Position numbers and translations under genes: made by a program. The notes below the pieces were generated by a model. The model was not told where the DNA came from. It did not search any database and saw only the letters and a list, made by a program, of their open reading frames with translations. From NCBI GenBank assembly GCA_963726295.1, contig CAVSBW010000001.1, positions 496,001-560,000 of the forward strand: DNA of 64,000 nucleotides, in the 5' to 3' direction. The DNA is from DASSQJ01 sp963726295 (lineage in GTDB: Bacteria; Actinomycetota; Actinomycetes; Actinomycetales; Dermatophilaceae). Shown here one piece after another: positions 17,269-26,379 of the stretch (position 1 is its first letter; the number at the start of each line of letters is the position of its first letter).

Positions 17269-18792
17269 GTGACCACCACCGACCTGACCCGTGCCACCGC
17301 GGCCGAGCTCGCCGACCTGCTCCGCGGCGGCCAGACCTCCTCCCGCGAGGTGACCCGGGCCCTCCTCGACCGCTCCGCCGCCGTCGACGAGGCCGTGCAC
17401 TCCTACCTCCACGTCGACACCGACGGCGCGCTCGCCGCGGCCGACGAGGTCGACCGCCGGCGGGCCGCGGGGGAGGAGCTCCATGCCCTCGCCGGGGTGC
17501 CGATCGCGGTCAAGGACGTCATGGCCACCCGCGGCCTGCCGACCACGTGCGGCAGCCGGATCCTCGAGGGCTGGGTGCCGCCGTACGACGCCACGGTCGT
17601 CTCCTGGCTCCGGGCCGCCGGGATGCCGATCCTCGGCAAGACCAACATGGACGAGTTCGCGATGGGCTCCTCCACCGAGCACAGCGCCTACGGCCCGAGC
17701 CGCAACCCGTGGGACCTCGGGCGCATCCCCGGTGGCTCAGGGGGCGGGTCGAGCTCGGTCGTCGCCTCGTTCCAGGCGCCACTCGCCATCGGCACCGACA
17801 CCGGCGGCTCGATCCGCCAGCCCGCCGCGGTCACGGGCACGGTCGGCACCAAGCCCACCTACGGTGGGGTCTCGCGCTACGGCCTCGTGGCCCTCGCCTC
17901 CTCCCTGGACCAGGCCGGACCGTGCAGCCGCACCGTGCTCGACGCCGCGCTGCTCCACGAGGTCATCGGCGGCCACGACCCGATGGACTCGACGTCGATC
18001 GACGCCCCGGTGCCGCCGGTGGTCGAGGCCGCCCGCCGGGCCGACGTCTCCGGGATGCGGATCGGCATCGTCCGGGAGCTCACCGGCGAGGGTTTCCAGC
18101 CGGGCGTGCAGCACCGGTTCGACGAGGCGGTCCAGCACCTCGTCGACGCCGGCGCCGAGGCCGTCGAGGTGTCCTGCCCGTCGTTCACCTACGCGCTCGC
18201 CACGTACTACCTCATCCTCCCCAGCGAGGCGAGCAGCAACCTGGCCAAGTTCGACGCCATGCGCTACGGCCTGCGGGTGGGCCCCGACGGCATCGACGCT
18301 CCGAGTGCCGAGCAGGTCATGGCGGCCACCCGCGAGGCCGGGTTCGGTCCCGAGGTCAAGCGCCGGATCATCCTCGGCACCTATGCCCTCTCCAGTGGGT
18401 ACTACGACGCCTACTACGGCTCCGCCCAGAAGGTGCGCCGGCTCATCGCCGAGGACTTCACCCGAGCCTTCGAGACGGCGGACGTGCTGGTGAGCCCGAC
18501 GGCACCCACCACGGCCTTCCCCTTCGGCGACAAGCTCGACGACCCGATGGCGATGTACCTCAACGACATCGCCACCATCCCCGCCAACCTCGCCGGCATC
18601 CCCGGGATGTCCGTCCCGAGCGGGCTCGCCGACGAGGACGGCCTTCCCGCGGGCTTCCAGGTGCTCGCCCCCGCCACCGCCGACGACCGGCTCTACTCGG
18701 TCGGCGCCGCGCTGGAGGCCCGGCTCGCCGCCGCCTGGGGTGGCAACCTCCTGGACCGCGCACCCGACCTGACGACGGAGGTCAGCCGATGA
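17269..18792 (+). CDS. gatA: Glutamyl-tRNA(Gln) amidotransferase subunit A
   Basis: GatA is the amidase that releases ammonia from glutamine. The 507-residue protein has the amidase-signature Ser-cisSer-Lys triad: Lys in IAVKDVMATRG near residue 82, and the Gly/Ser-rich block GGSGGGSSSVVASF followed by GTDTGGSIRQPAA near residues 160-187. The C-terminal SGLADEDGLPAGFQVL is also typical. The start is a GTG. Its stop codon overlaps the gatB ATG (ATGA), so the two subunits are translationally coupled. Confidence 0.97.
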   Translation: MTTTDLTRATAAELADLLRGGQTSSREVTRALLDRSAAVDEAVHSYLHVDTDGALAAADEVDRRRAAGEELHALAGVPIAVKDVMATRGLPTTCGSRILEGWVPPYDATVVSWLRAAGMPILGKTNMDEFAMGSSTEHSAYGPSRNPWDLGRIPGGSGGGSSSVVASFQAPLAIGTDTGGSIRQPAAVTGTVGTKPTYGGVSRYGLVALASSLDQAGPCSRTVLDAALLHEVIGGHDPMDSTSIDAPVPPVVEAARRADVSGMRIGIVRELTGEGFQPGVQHRFDEAVQHLVDAGAEAVEVSCPSFTYALATYYLILPSEASSNLAKFDAMRYGLRVGPDGIDAPSAEQVMAATREAGFGPEVKRRIILGTYALSSGYYDAYYGSAQKVRRLIAEDFTRAFETADVLVSPTAPTTAFPFGDKLDDPMAMYLNDIATIPANLAGIPGMSVPSGLADEDGLPAGFQVLAPATADDRLYSVGAALEARLAAAWGGNLLDRAPDLTTEVSR

Positions 18793-20318
18793 CGACGACG
18801 ACGACCGACGAGGCGACCCTGCCGTACGACGAGGCGATCGCCGCCTTCGACCCGGTCATGGGGCTCGAGGTGCACGTCGAGCTGGGGACCGCGACGAAGA
18901 TGTTCTGCGGCTGCCGCACCGAGTTCGGGGCCGAGCCGAACACCCAGGTGTGTCCGGTCTGCCTCGGGCTGCCGGGTGCGTTGCCGGTCGTCAACGAGGT
19001 GGCGGTGGAGTCGGCCATCCGGATCGGTCTCGCGCTGAACTGCGACATCGCGCCGTGGTGCCGGTTCGCCCGGAAGAACTACTTCTACCCGGACATGCCC
19101 AAGAACTTCCAGACCTCGCAGTACGACGAGCCGATCGCCCACGACGGGTACCTCGACGTCGAGCTGGAGGACGGCTCGACGTACCGGGTGGAGATCGAGC
19201 GCGCCCACATGGAGGAGGACACCGGCAAGTCGCTGCACGTCGGGGGCGCAACCGGACGGATCCACGGTGCCACCCACAGCCTCGTCGACTACAACCGCGC
19301 CGGCATCCCGCTCATCGAGATCGTCACCAAGCCGATGACCGGCACGGGGGCGCGCGCGCCGGAGGTCGCCAAGGCGTACGTCGCGACCCTGCGCGACCTC
19401 CTCAAGGCCCTCGCCGTGTCCGACGTGAAGATGGAGCAGGGCTCCATGCGCTGCGACGTCAACCTGTCGCTGACGCCCACCGGCTCGGAGGTCTTCGGCA
19501 CGCGCACCGAGACCAAGAACGTCAACTCGCTGCGCTCGGTCGAGCGGGCCGTCCGCTACGAGGTGGGGCGGCAGGCCGCGATCCTCTCCGCCGGCGGCTC
19601 CATCACCCAGGAGACGCGGCACTGGCACGAGGACACCGGCATCACCACCGGGGGCCGGGTGAAGTCCGACGCGATGGACTACCGATACTTCCCGGAGCCC
19701 GACTTGGTGCCGGTGGCGCCGTCCGCAGAGGCCGTCGAGGCCCTGCGCGGCACGCTGCCCGAGCCGCCGGCCGAGCGTCGCCGGCGCCTGCAGTCCGACT
19801 GGGGCTACAGCGACCTCGAGATGCGCGATGTCATGAACGCCGGGCTGGTCGAGCTCGTCGAGGAGACGGTGGCGGCCGGCGCCTCACCGGCGGCGGCACG
19901 GAAGTGGTGGTCGGGAGAGATCGCCCGGCGCGCCAACACCGAGGGCGAGGACGTGCCGAGCCACGCCGCGCGGCTCGGCGTCGAACCGGCGCACGTCGTC
20001 GAGCTCGAGGGCCTGGTCACCAGCGGGCGCCTCAACGACGCGATGGCGCGCCAGGCGTGGGAGGGCGTGCTCGACGGGCGCGGGACCCCCACCCAGGTGG
20101 CCGACGCCGACGGGCTCGAGGTGGTCCGCGACACCGGGGCCCTCGAGGCGGCCGTCGACCAGGTCATCGCCGCGAACCCGGACGTCGCCGAGAAGATCCG
20201 CGCCGGCAAGGTCCAGGCGGTCGGTGCCCTCATCGGCCAGGTGATGCGCGAGACGAGGGGCCAGGCCGACGCGGGCGAGGCCCGCCGCCTCATCCTCGAA
20301 CGCCTCGGAGCCTCCTGA
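18789..20318 (+). CDS. gatB: Aspartyl/glutamyl-tRNA amidotransferase subunit B
   Basis: GatB activates the misacylated amino acid by phosphorylation and passes it the ammonia made by GatA. The 509-residue product has the GatB hallmarks: VMGLEVHVELGTATKMFC near residue 25, a zinc site with CGCRTEFG and CPVCLGLPGALP, the NYFYPDMPKNFQTSQYD stretch, and a C-terminal YqeY-type tRNA-binding domain from about residue 360 to the end. It is the last gene of the gatCAB operon. The presence of gatCAB beside gltX in the same window implies that Gln-tRNA is made by the indirect route here. Confidence 0.97.
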   Translation: MTTTTTDEATLPYDEAIAAFDPVMGLEVHVELGTATKMFCGCRTEFGAEPNTQVCPVCLGLPGALPVVNEVAVESAIRIGLALNCDIAPWCRFARKNYFYPDMPKNFQTSQYDEPIAHDGYLDVELEDGSTYRVEIERAHMEEDTGKSLHVGGATGRIHGATHSLVDYNRAGIPLIEIVTKPMTGTGARAPEVAKAYVATLRDLLKALAVSDVKMEQGSMRCDVNLSLTPTGSEVFGTRTETKNVNSLRSVERAVRYEVGRQAAILSAGGSITQETRHWHEDTGITTGGRVKSDAMDYRYFPEPDLVPVAPSAEAVEALRGTLPEPPAERRRRLQSDWGYSDLEMRDVMNAGLVELVEETVAAGASPAAARKWWSGEIARRANTEGEDVPSHAARLGVEPAHVVELEGLVTSGRLNDAMARQAWEGVLDGRGTPTQVADADGLEVVRDTGALEAAVDQVIAANPDVAEKIRAGKVQAVGALIGQVMRETRGQADAGEARRLILERLGAS

Positions 20319-20427
20319 GCCACGTTCAGCGGGCGTCGGCCCAACCCCGCCCACGCGGGCCGGCGACACCGCGAACGAACGCCGTGACGCATGGCATCAG
20401 GGAGGCGCGGCGACCCCCGGATGGGGG

Positions 20428-20433
20428 CATGAT
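20428..20433 (+). promoter_or_regulatory. -10 box of sixA
   Basis: CATGAT lies 6 nt before the sixA ATG. Confidence 0.45.
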
Positions 20434-20439
20434 CGGGAC

Positions 20440-20970
20440 ATGACCATTGCTGCCCGCGACCGCGTCATCGTCCTCGTCCGTCACGCGAAGGCTGAGCAGG
20501 CTCACCCGGACGGGGACCACGAGCGTGGGCTGACCGACCGCGGCCGCCGCGACGCCCTGGCTGCCGGACGTTGGCTGCACGAGCACGGTGTCGGGGTCGA
20601 CCAGGTCATCTGCTCCACCGCCGAGCGCGCCCAGCAGACGGCCGAGGGTGTGTGGTCGGGCGGCTGTCCGGAGACCGAGGTGCACCTCGACCGCCGGGTC
20701 TACGACGCGGGTCCCGAACGGATCCTCCAGCTGCTCCGCGAGGCCGAAGACGACGCGGACGTGCTCATGGTCGTGGGGCACGCCCCCGGCATCCCGGCGC
20801 TGACCGAGATGCTGGCCGACGGCGAGGGCAGCGTCGAGGGGCACCGGGCCCTCGCCGCCGGGTTCCCGACGTGTGGTCTCGCGGTGCTGCACTACGCCGG
20901 CCGCTGGCCTGACCTCGACTTCGGCGCGGCCAGCCTCGAACGCTTCCACGTCGCGCGCGACGGGGCCTGA
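20440..20970 (+). CDS. sixA: SixA-type phosphohistidine phosphatase
   Basis: The 176-residue product is a branch-2 histidine phosphatase: VLVRHAKAEQ near residue 12 supplies the phosphorylated His and Arg, CSTAERAQQTAEGV the second Arg, and VVGHAPGIPAL near residue 110 the second His. SixA proteins remove phosphate from histidine on two-component phosphotransfer domains; in actinobacteria the true substrate is unclear and some act on nitrogen-PTS proteins. It is alone between gatB and the convergent alcohol dehydrogenase gene, whose stop lies 9 nt away. Confidence 0.85.
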   Translation: MTIAARDRVIVLVRHAKAEQAHPDGDHERGLTDRGRRDALAAGRWLHEHGVGVDQVICSTAERAQQTAEGVWSGGCPETEVHLDRRVYDAGPERILQLLREAEDDADVLMVVGHAPGIPALTEMLADGEGSVEGHRALAAGFPTCGLAVLHYAGRWPDLDFGAASLERFHVARDGA

Positions 20971-20979
20971 GCCGCCGGG

Positions 20980-21963
20980 TCAGACCGACCTGACGACGAG
21001 CGACCCAGATGTCCGGCCTGCCCGCAGGTCGTCGAGTGCCCGGTCCACCTCGTCCATCCGGTACTCCGTGACCGACGGCGCCAGCCCGAGGTTTCGCGCG
21101 AGGGCGAGGAACTCCGCCCCGTCCGCCCGGGTGTTGGCGGTGACCGAGCGGAGGTCCCGCTCTCGGAACAGGGAGCGGTCGTAGTCGAGGCCACTGACCG
21201 GCGACATGTGGATGCCGGCCGAGACGACGGTGCCGCCGGCCGCGGTGGCGTCGAGCGCGTCGACGAGGAGGTCCCCGACCGGTGCGAAGACGATGGCGGA
21301 GTCGAGCGGCTCGGGCGGCACGCCGTGCTCGTCCGGGACGACCTCGACGCCGAGCGAGGCGGCGAGGCGGCGGTTCTCCTCGCCGCGGGTCACGGTGAGG
21401 ACCCGGTTGCCCGCCGCGAGGGCGAGCTGGGCGGTGATGTGGCCGCTCGACCCGAAGCCGTAGATGCCGAGCAGCCCACCCGGCGGTAGGTTCGCGCGGC
21501 GCAGGGCGCGGTAGCCGATGATCCCCGCGCACAGCAGGGGGGCGAGCCCGAGGGCCTCGTCGTCGTCCGGCAGGGGATAGACGTAGGCCTCGGGGGCAAG
21601 GACTGCCTCGGCGTAACCGCCGTCGACGTCCCAGCCGGTGAAGGTGGCCCGCGGGCAGAGGTTCTCGCGACCACTGCGACACCAGCGGCAGACCCCACAG
21701 GTGCGGTGCAGCCAGGCCACGCCCACGCGCTCACCGGTGGTGATCCCGCGGACCCCCGATCCGACGTCGACCACCCGCCCGACCACCTGGTGGCCGGGCA
21801 CCACATGCGCTCGGTGCACCGGCAGGTCGCCGTCGACGACGTGGAGGTCGGTGCGGCACACCCCGCACACCTCGACCTCGACGACGAGCTCGTCCGCGGT
21901 CGGCTCGGGGTCGGGGACCTCCTGGAGCCGGACCGTGCCGTCATGGGTTCGCCAGGCCTTCAT
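20980..21963 (-). CDS. Zinc-dependent alcohol dehydrogenase
   Basis: The product (327 residues) is a medium-chain dehydrogenase. The catalytic zinc ligands are in VCGVCRTDLHVV (Cys) and HVVPGHQVVGRV (His-Glu); the structural-zinc loop CGVCRWCRSGRENLC has four Cys. The nucleotide-binding motif is GIYGFGSSGH. It resembles the AdhA/AdhP group of actinobacteria that oxidise simple alcohols or reduce aldehydes with NAD(P). I chose the ATG at 21963 because it begins at the usual first residues (MKAWR); an upstream in-frame GTG would add an atypical extension. It lies downstream of the marR gene on the same strand, 81 bp apart. Confidence 0.9.
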   Translation of the reverse strand: MKAWRTHDGTVRLQEVPDPEPTADELVVEVEVCGVCRTDLHVVDGDLPVHRAHVVPGHQVVGRVVDVGSGVRGITTGERVGVAWLHRTCGVCRWCRSGRENLCPRATFTGWDVDGGYAEAVLAPEAYVYPLPDDDEALGLAPLLCAGIIGYRALRRANLPPGGLLGIYGFGSSGHITAQLALAAGNRVLTVTRGEENRRLAASLGVEVVPDEHGVPPEPLDSAIVFAPVGDLLVDALDATAAGGTVVSAGIHMSPVSGLDYDRSLFRERDLRSVTANTRADGAEFLALARNLGLAPSVTEYRMDEVDRALDDLRAGRTSGSLVVRSV

Positions 21964-22044
21964 GCCGTCCACAGTGCTCCGCAGCGGCACCCGGTGTCGA
22001 CGGGGCGCGGGCGTGAGGCCTGCCACCGGTGGCCGGCGGCAGCG

Positions 22045-22530
22045 TCACATGAGGGTTCGCATCGCCGCCGTGGCACCGCGCAGGTAGCGCTCGACCACCT
22101 CGCGCTCGTCCTGGTCCAGGGCGGCGTCCAGCGCGGCGAGGGCCGCGAACATCGGGGCGAGCCGGGCGAAGACCTCGGCGCGGCCGCTGTCGGTGATGAA
22201 CACCTGGGTGCGACGCCCGTCCTCAGGATGGGGCCGACGCTCGGCGTGCCCGCGAGCAACGAGCCGGTCGACGACGCCCGAGGACGCGGCCGACGTGACT
22301 CCGAGGGCCCGCCCGAGCTCCACCGGCCCCATCGGGGTGCCCATGAGATGGCGCAGCGAGTGCAGCTCGGAGGTCGAGAGCCCGGCGGCGCGAGCGAGGT
22401 CGTGGGGGGCCTGCCCCGCCACGTCGACGAGCTCCTGGAGGGCGTCGAGGGTGGGGGAGGGCACCCACCCCGGCACCACACCTTCGACACCGTTTGCACC
22501 GGCCGCGTCACGCTTCGTAATATCACTCAC
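22045..22530 (-). CDS. MarR family transcriptional regulator
   Basis: The 161-residue protein has a winged helix-turn-helix: LSTSELHSLRHLMGTPMGPVEL and VTSAASSGVVDRLVARGHAERR with the wing HPEDGRRTQVFIT. These are the normal MarR elements, including the Asp-Gly-Arg-Arg wing tip. Such proteins repress genes for efflux or stress and are released by small ligands. It is divergent from an MMPL transporter gene 65 bp away, and a 23-bp perfect palindrome lies between them, so it probably represses both itself and the transporter. The start is GTG. Confidence 0.93.
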   Translation of the reverse strand: MSDITKRDAAGANGVEGVVPGWVPSPTLDALQELVDVAGQAPHDLARAAGLSTSELHSLRHLMGTPMGPVELGRALGVTSAASSGVVDRLVARGHAERRPHPEDGRRTQVFITDSGRAEVFARLAPMFAALAALDAALDQDEREVVERYLRGATAAMRTLM

Positions 22531-22531
22531 C

Positions 22532-22567
22532 TACTTAGTAATGTGATGAGTAAGTAACTTACTCATC
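22532..22567. promoter_or_regulatory. MarR operator between marR and the MMPL gene
   Basis: A perfect 11-1-11 palindrome (22545-22567) has arms GATGAGTAAGT and ACTTACTCATC around a central A. A smaller near-dyad TACT-T-AGTA (22532-22540) sits beside it, sharing the TACT/AGTA core, so two sites may be bound. Both promoters should be covered. Confidence 0.8.
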
Positions 22568-22595
22568 TGTGCAGTCTAGGACCGAAAGGCCGCCG

Positions 22596-24668
22596 ATGTC
22601 CCGCCTCGCGCCGCTCATCACCCGTCGCTGGGTGGCCGGGCCGCTCGCCCTCCTGTTCCTCGTCGTCGCCGGCGCCCTCATCGGCATCGTCGGCCAGGCC
22701 GAGCGCCCGCCGACCACGATGGCGGCCCTCCCCCTCGACTCGGACAGCCGCGCCGCTGCGGAGCTGCAGGCCCAGCTGCCGGAAGAGGAGGGGTCGGCGG
22801 CGATCGTGCTCTTCAGCAGCGAGGCGCCCCTCACCGAGGCCCAGGTGGGTGCGGTCCAGCAGCGTGCGCAGGAGCTGCCAGGTGCCACCGGGATGCCGGC
22901 CCAGGTCAGCGAGGACGGCACCGCTGCGGTCGTCGTCGTCCCGGTCGACGAGCCGGATGCGACGGCCACCGCCGACACCGTGGCCGAGCTGCGACTGGCC
23001 GCGGAGGCCGACCTCCCGGACGGGGTGACCGCTCAGGTCACGGGACCGGCCGCCATCCAGGCCGATCTCGCCGGCGTCTTCGAGGGCGCGGACACCCGCC
23101 TTCTCCTGGCCACCGCCTCGATCGTCGCCGTGCTCCTCGTCATCACCTACCGCAGCCCGCTGCTGTGGCTGGTGCCACTCACCGTCGTGGGCGTCGCCGA
23201 CCAGCTGGCCGCCGTGCTGGCGACGCACACTCTCGCGGCCTTCGACGTCGCGTGGGACGAGTCCACCGTGGGCATCCTCTCCGTCCTCGTCTTCGGCGCG
23301 GGCACCGACTACGCCCTGTTGCTCATCTCGCGCTACCGCGACGAGCTCCGCACCACCGAGGACCGCCGCGCCGCGATGGCGCACGCGCTGCGCCGCACCA
23401 CCGAGGCGGTCCTCTCGAGCGCGTCCACGGTCGTCATCGGCCTGCTCGCCCTGCTGCTCTCGCTGTTCCCGACCACGCGCGGCCTGGGGCTGGCGTCGGC
23501 GGTCGGGGTCGTCGTCGCGGCCTTCGCCGCCCTCGTCGTCCTGCCCGCGGCCCTCGTGGTCTTCGGGCGCTGGATCTTCTGGCCGAAGGTGCCCCGCGTG
23601 GGCCAGAGCGGACTCGCCGACTCCCGGTCGCCGTGGCGCCGGGTGGGCGACGCCGTGGCCCGCCGGCCGGTGGTCGTCATCTCGGTCGTCCTCGCGGGCC
23701 TCGCGGTGGCGGCGGGGGGCATCAGCCAGATCCAGTCCGGCCTGTCCACCTCCGACCAGTTCCTCGAGACCCCCGAGTCCATCATCGCCGCCGACCGCTA
23801 CGCCGAGTCCTTCCCCGCAGGCTCGATCGACCCGACCGTCGTCATGACGACGTCGGACGGCGACGACGTCGCGACCCTGGTCGAGGGTGTCGAGGGCGTA
23901 CAGTCCGCCGCCGTCTCGGCCAGCGGTGCCGGGGTGAGTGAGGTCGACACCGTGCTCGCCGCCGAGCCCGGTAGCGACGAGGCCCGCTCCACCGTCGAGC
24001 GCATCCGCGATGCCGTGGCGGGGGCCGGCCTCACCGACACCCACGTCGGGGGCACCGAGGCGGAGGCCCTCGACACCGCCGACGCCTCCGCCCGCGACCG
24101 GGCGCTGATCATCCCGCTCGTCCTCGGCCTGGTGCTCGTCGTGCTCGCGGGGCTGCTCCGCTCGGTCGTGGCACCGCTGGTGCTGGTGGCCACGGTGGTC
24201 GCCACCTACCTCGCCAGCCTCGGCATCTCGTGGGTCGTGTTCACGCAGGTGGCCGGCTTCGAGCGCCTCGACGAGGAAGTACCGCTGCTCGCGTTCGTGT
24301 TCCTCGTCGCGCTCGGCGTCGACTACAACATCTTCCTCGTCACCCGCGCCGCCGAGGAGGCCCGCGGGCACGGCACCCGGGAGGGGATGCTGCGCGCGCT
24401 CGCTGCCACCGGTGGGGTCATCACGAGCGCGGGTGTGCTGCTCGCGGCCGTCTTCGCGGTCCTCGGGGTGCTTCCGCTCGTGGTCCTCGCCCAGCTCGGC
24501 GTCGTCATCTGCGTCGGCGTGCTGCTCGACGCCCTCGTCGTCCGGACCCTCCTCGTCCCGGCACTGGCACTGGTCCTCGGTGACCGCTTCTGGTGGCCGC
24601 GCCGGCTCTCGCGCGGTGAGGAGGCGCCGCAGCGGAACGACCGGACGGAGGCGCTCGCGCGAACCTAG
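22596..24668 (+). CDS. MMPL/RND family transporter
   Basis: The 690-residue protein has the RND layout: one N-terminal helix, an extracytoplasmic domain, a five-helix bundle, then a second repeat. The MMPL signature with membrane Asp-Tyr pairs is seen twice: GAGTDYALLLISRYRDEL near residue 240 and ALGVDYNIFLVTRAAEEA near 575. These residues carry protons in MmpL-type exporters of lipids or drugs. I prefer the ATG at 22596, with GAAAGG 6 nt before it, over a GTG at 22569. The divergent MarR regulator and the palindrome suggest induction by a toxic ligand that the pump removes. Substrate unknown. Confidence 0.92.
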   Translation: MSRLAPLITRRWVAGPLALLFLVVAGALIGIVGQAERPPTTMAALPLDSDSRAAAELQAQLPEEEGSAAIVLFSSEAPLTEAQVGAVQQRAQELPGATGMPAQVSEDGTAAVVVVPVDEPDATATADTVAELRLAAEADLPDGVTAQVTGPAAIQADLAGVFEGADTRLLLATASIVAVLLVITYRSPLLWLVPLTVVGVADQLAAVLATHTLAAFDVAWDESTVGILSVLVFGAGTDYALLLISRYRDELRTTEDRRAAMAHALRRTTEAVLSSASTVVIGLLALLLSLFPTTRGLGLASAVGVVVAAFAALVVLPAALVVFGRWIFWPKVPRVGQSGLADSRSPWRRVGDAVARRPVVVISVVLAGLAVAAGGISQIQSGLSTSDQFLETPESIIAADRYAESFPAGSIDPTVVMTTSDGDDVATLVEGVEGVQSAAVSASGAGVSEVDTVLAAEPGSDEARSTVERIRDAVAGAGLTDTHVGGTEAEALDTADASARDRALIIPLVLGLVLVVLAGLLRSVVAPLVLVATVVATYLASLGISWVVFTQVAGFERLDEEVPLLAFVFLVALGVDYNIFLVTRAAEEARGHGTREGMLRALAATGGVITSAGVLLAAVFAVLGVLPLVVLAQLGVVICVGVLLDALVVRTLLVPALALVLGDRFWWPRRLSRGEEAPQRNDRTEALART

Positions 24669-24671
24669 GAT
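24666..24671 (+). promoter_or_regulatory. -10 box of ilvD
   Basis: TAGGAT overlaps the stop codon of the MMPL gene and lies 7 nt before the chosen ilvD ATG. Confidence 0.5.
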
Positions 24672-24678
24672 GGCGGCC

Positions 24679-26379
24679 ATGACGACGTCTCCCGACATCA
24701 AGCCCCGCAGCCGCGACGTCACGGACGGCCTCGAGAAGGCCGCCGCCCGGGGGATGCTGCGTGCGGTGGGGATGGGAGACGAGGACTTCGCCAAACCCCA
24801 GATCGGTGTCGCGAGCTCGTGGAACGAGATCACGCCGTGCAACCTCTCGCTCGACCGGCTGGCCCAGGCGGTCAAGGACGGTGTGCACGCCGCGGGTGGG
24901 TACCCGCTGGAGTTCGGCACCATCTCGGTCAGCGACGGCATCTCGATGGGGCACGAGGGCATGCACTTCTCGCTGGTGAGCCGCGAGGTCATCGCCGACT
25001 CGGTCGAGACGGTCATGAACGCCGAGCGCCTCGACGGCTCGGTGCTCCTCGCCGGCTGTGACAAGTCACTGCCCGGCATGCTCATGGCCGCCGCCCGGCT
25101 CGACCTGTCGTCGGTGTTCCTCTACGCCGGCTCGATCCTGCCCGGTGTCGCGAAGCTCTCCGACGGCACCGAGCGCACGGTCACCATCATCGACGCCTTC
25201 GAGGCCGTCGGCGCCTGCTCGCGGGGGCTGATGTCGCGCGCGGACGTCGACGCCATCGAGCGTGCCATCTGTCCGGGCGAGGGTGCGTGCGGCGGTATGT
25301 ACACCGCGAACACGATGGCCTCGGTCGCGGAGGCGATCGGGATGTCGCTGCCGGGATCGGCGGCGCCACCGGCCACCGACCGCCGCCGCGACGGCTTCGC
25401 GCGTCGCTCCGGCGAGGCGGTCGTCGAGCTCCTGCGGCGCGGCATCACGGCGCGCGACATCATGACCAAGGAGGCGTTCGAGAACGCCATCGCGGTCGTC
25501 ATGGCCTTCGGCGGGTCAACGAACGCGGTGCTCCACCTGCTCGCCATCGCGCACGAGGCCGAGGTCGGGCTCACCCTCGAGGACTTCCGCCGGGTGGGCG
25601 CGAGGGTGCCGCACCTCGCCGACGTCAAGCCGTTCGGCCAGTACGTCATGACCGACGTCGACCGCGTGGGCGGCGTCCCGGTCGTCATGCGCACCCTCCT
25701 CGACGCCGGTCTGCTGAACGGCGACTGCCTCACGGTCACGGGCCGGACGATGGCCGAGAACCTCGCCGACATCGCCCCGCCGGACGTCGACGGCAAGGTC
25801 GTGCGGGCCATGCGCGAGCCGATCCACGCCACCGGCGGCATCACCATCCTCAACGGCTCGCTGGCGCCCGACGGCGCGGTCGTGAAGTCGGCCGGGTTCG
25901 ACGACGACGTGTTCGAGGGCACCGCCCGGGTCTTCGACGGCGAGCGGGACGCGATGGACGCCGTGGCCGACGGGACCCTCGCCGCCGGCGACGTCGTCGT
26001 CATCCGCTACGAGGGCCCCAAGGGCGGGCCCGGGATGCGCGAGATGCTCGCGGTCACCGGCGCCATCAAGGGCGCGGGCCTGGGCAAGGAGGTCCTCCTG
26101 CTCACCGACGGCCGCTTCTCCGGCGGGACCACCGGGCTGTGCGTCGGGCACGTGGCCCCCGAGGCGGTCGACGAGGGGCCGATCGCGTTCGTCCGCGACG
26201 GCGACCGCATCCGCCTCGACGTCGCCGGGGGCACCCTCGACGTGCTCGTCGACGACGACGAGCTCGACCGCCGCCGCGCCGAGGGCGTCACCCACCCCGC
26301 GCCGCGGTACGCGCGAGGCGTGCTCGCCAAGTACGTCAAGCTCGTCGGCAGCGCCAGCCAGGGCGCCGTGTGTGACTGA
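24679..26379 (+). CDS. ilvD: Dihydroxy-acid dehydratase
   Basis: IlvD dehydrates 2,3-dihydroxy-isovalerate and -methylvalerate in valine, leucine and isoleucine synthesis. The 566-residue product has the three Fe-S cluster Cys sites, ITPCNLSL near residue 51, LAGCDKSLPGM near 119 and GEGACGGMYTANTM near 200, plus the C-terminal TDGRFSGGT. The ATG at 24679 was chosen because it lies 7 nt after TAGGAT; the ATG at 24670 overlaps that box. No leader peptide precedes it, unlike ilvB and cimA. It is followed by an ABC pair, then by the ilvBNC operon. Confidence 0.97.
   Translation: MTTSPDIKPRSRDVTDGLEKAAARGMLRAVGMGDEDFAKPQIGVASSWNEITPCNLSLDRLAQAVKDGVHAAGGYPLEFGTISVSDGISMGHEGMHFSLVSREVIADSVETVMNAERLDGSVLLAGCDKSLPGMLMAAARLDLSSVFLYAGSILPGVAKLSDGTERTVTIIDAFEAVGACSRGLMSRADVDAIERAICPGEGACGGMYTANTMASVAEAIGMSLPGSAAPPATDRRRDGFARRSGEAVVELLRRGITARDIMTKEAFENAIAVVMAFGGSTNAVLHLLAIAHEAEVGLTLEDFRRVGARVPHLADVKPFGQYVMTDVDRVGGVPVVMRTLLDAGLLNGDCLTVTGRTMAENLADIAPPDVDGKVVRAMREPIHATGGITILNGSLAPDGAVVKSAGFDDDVFEGTARVFDGERDAMDAVADGTLAAGDVVVIRYEGPKGGPGMREMLAVTGAIKGAGLGKEVLLLTDGRFSGGTTGLCVGHVAPEAVDEGPIAFVRDGDRIRLDVAGGTLDVLVDDDELDRRRAEGVTHPAPRYARGVLAKYVKLVGSASQGAVCD

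Noticed and set aside
22569..22595. GTG at 22569 as start of the MMPL gene
   Set aside because: It would lie right beside the operator, and the ATG at 22596 has a better ribosome site.
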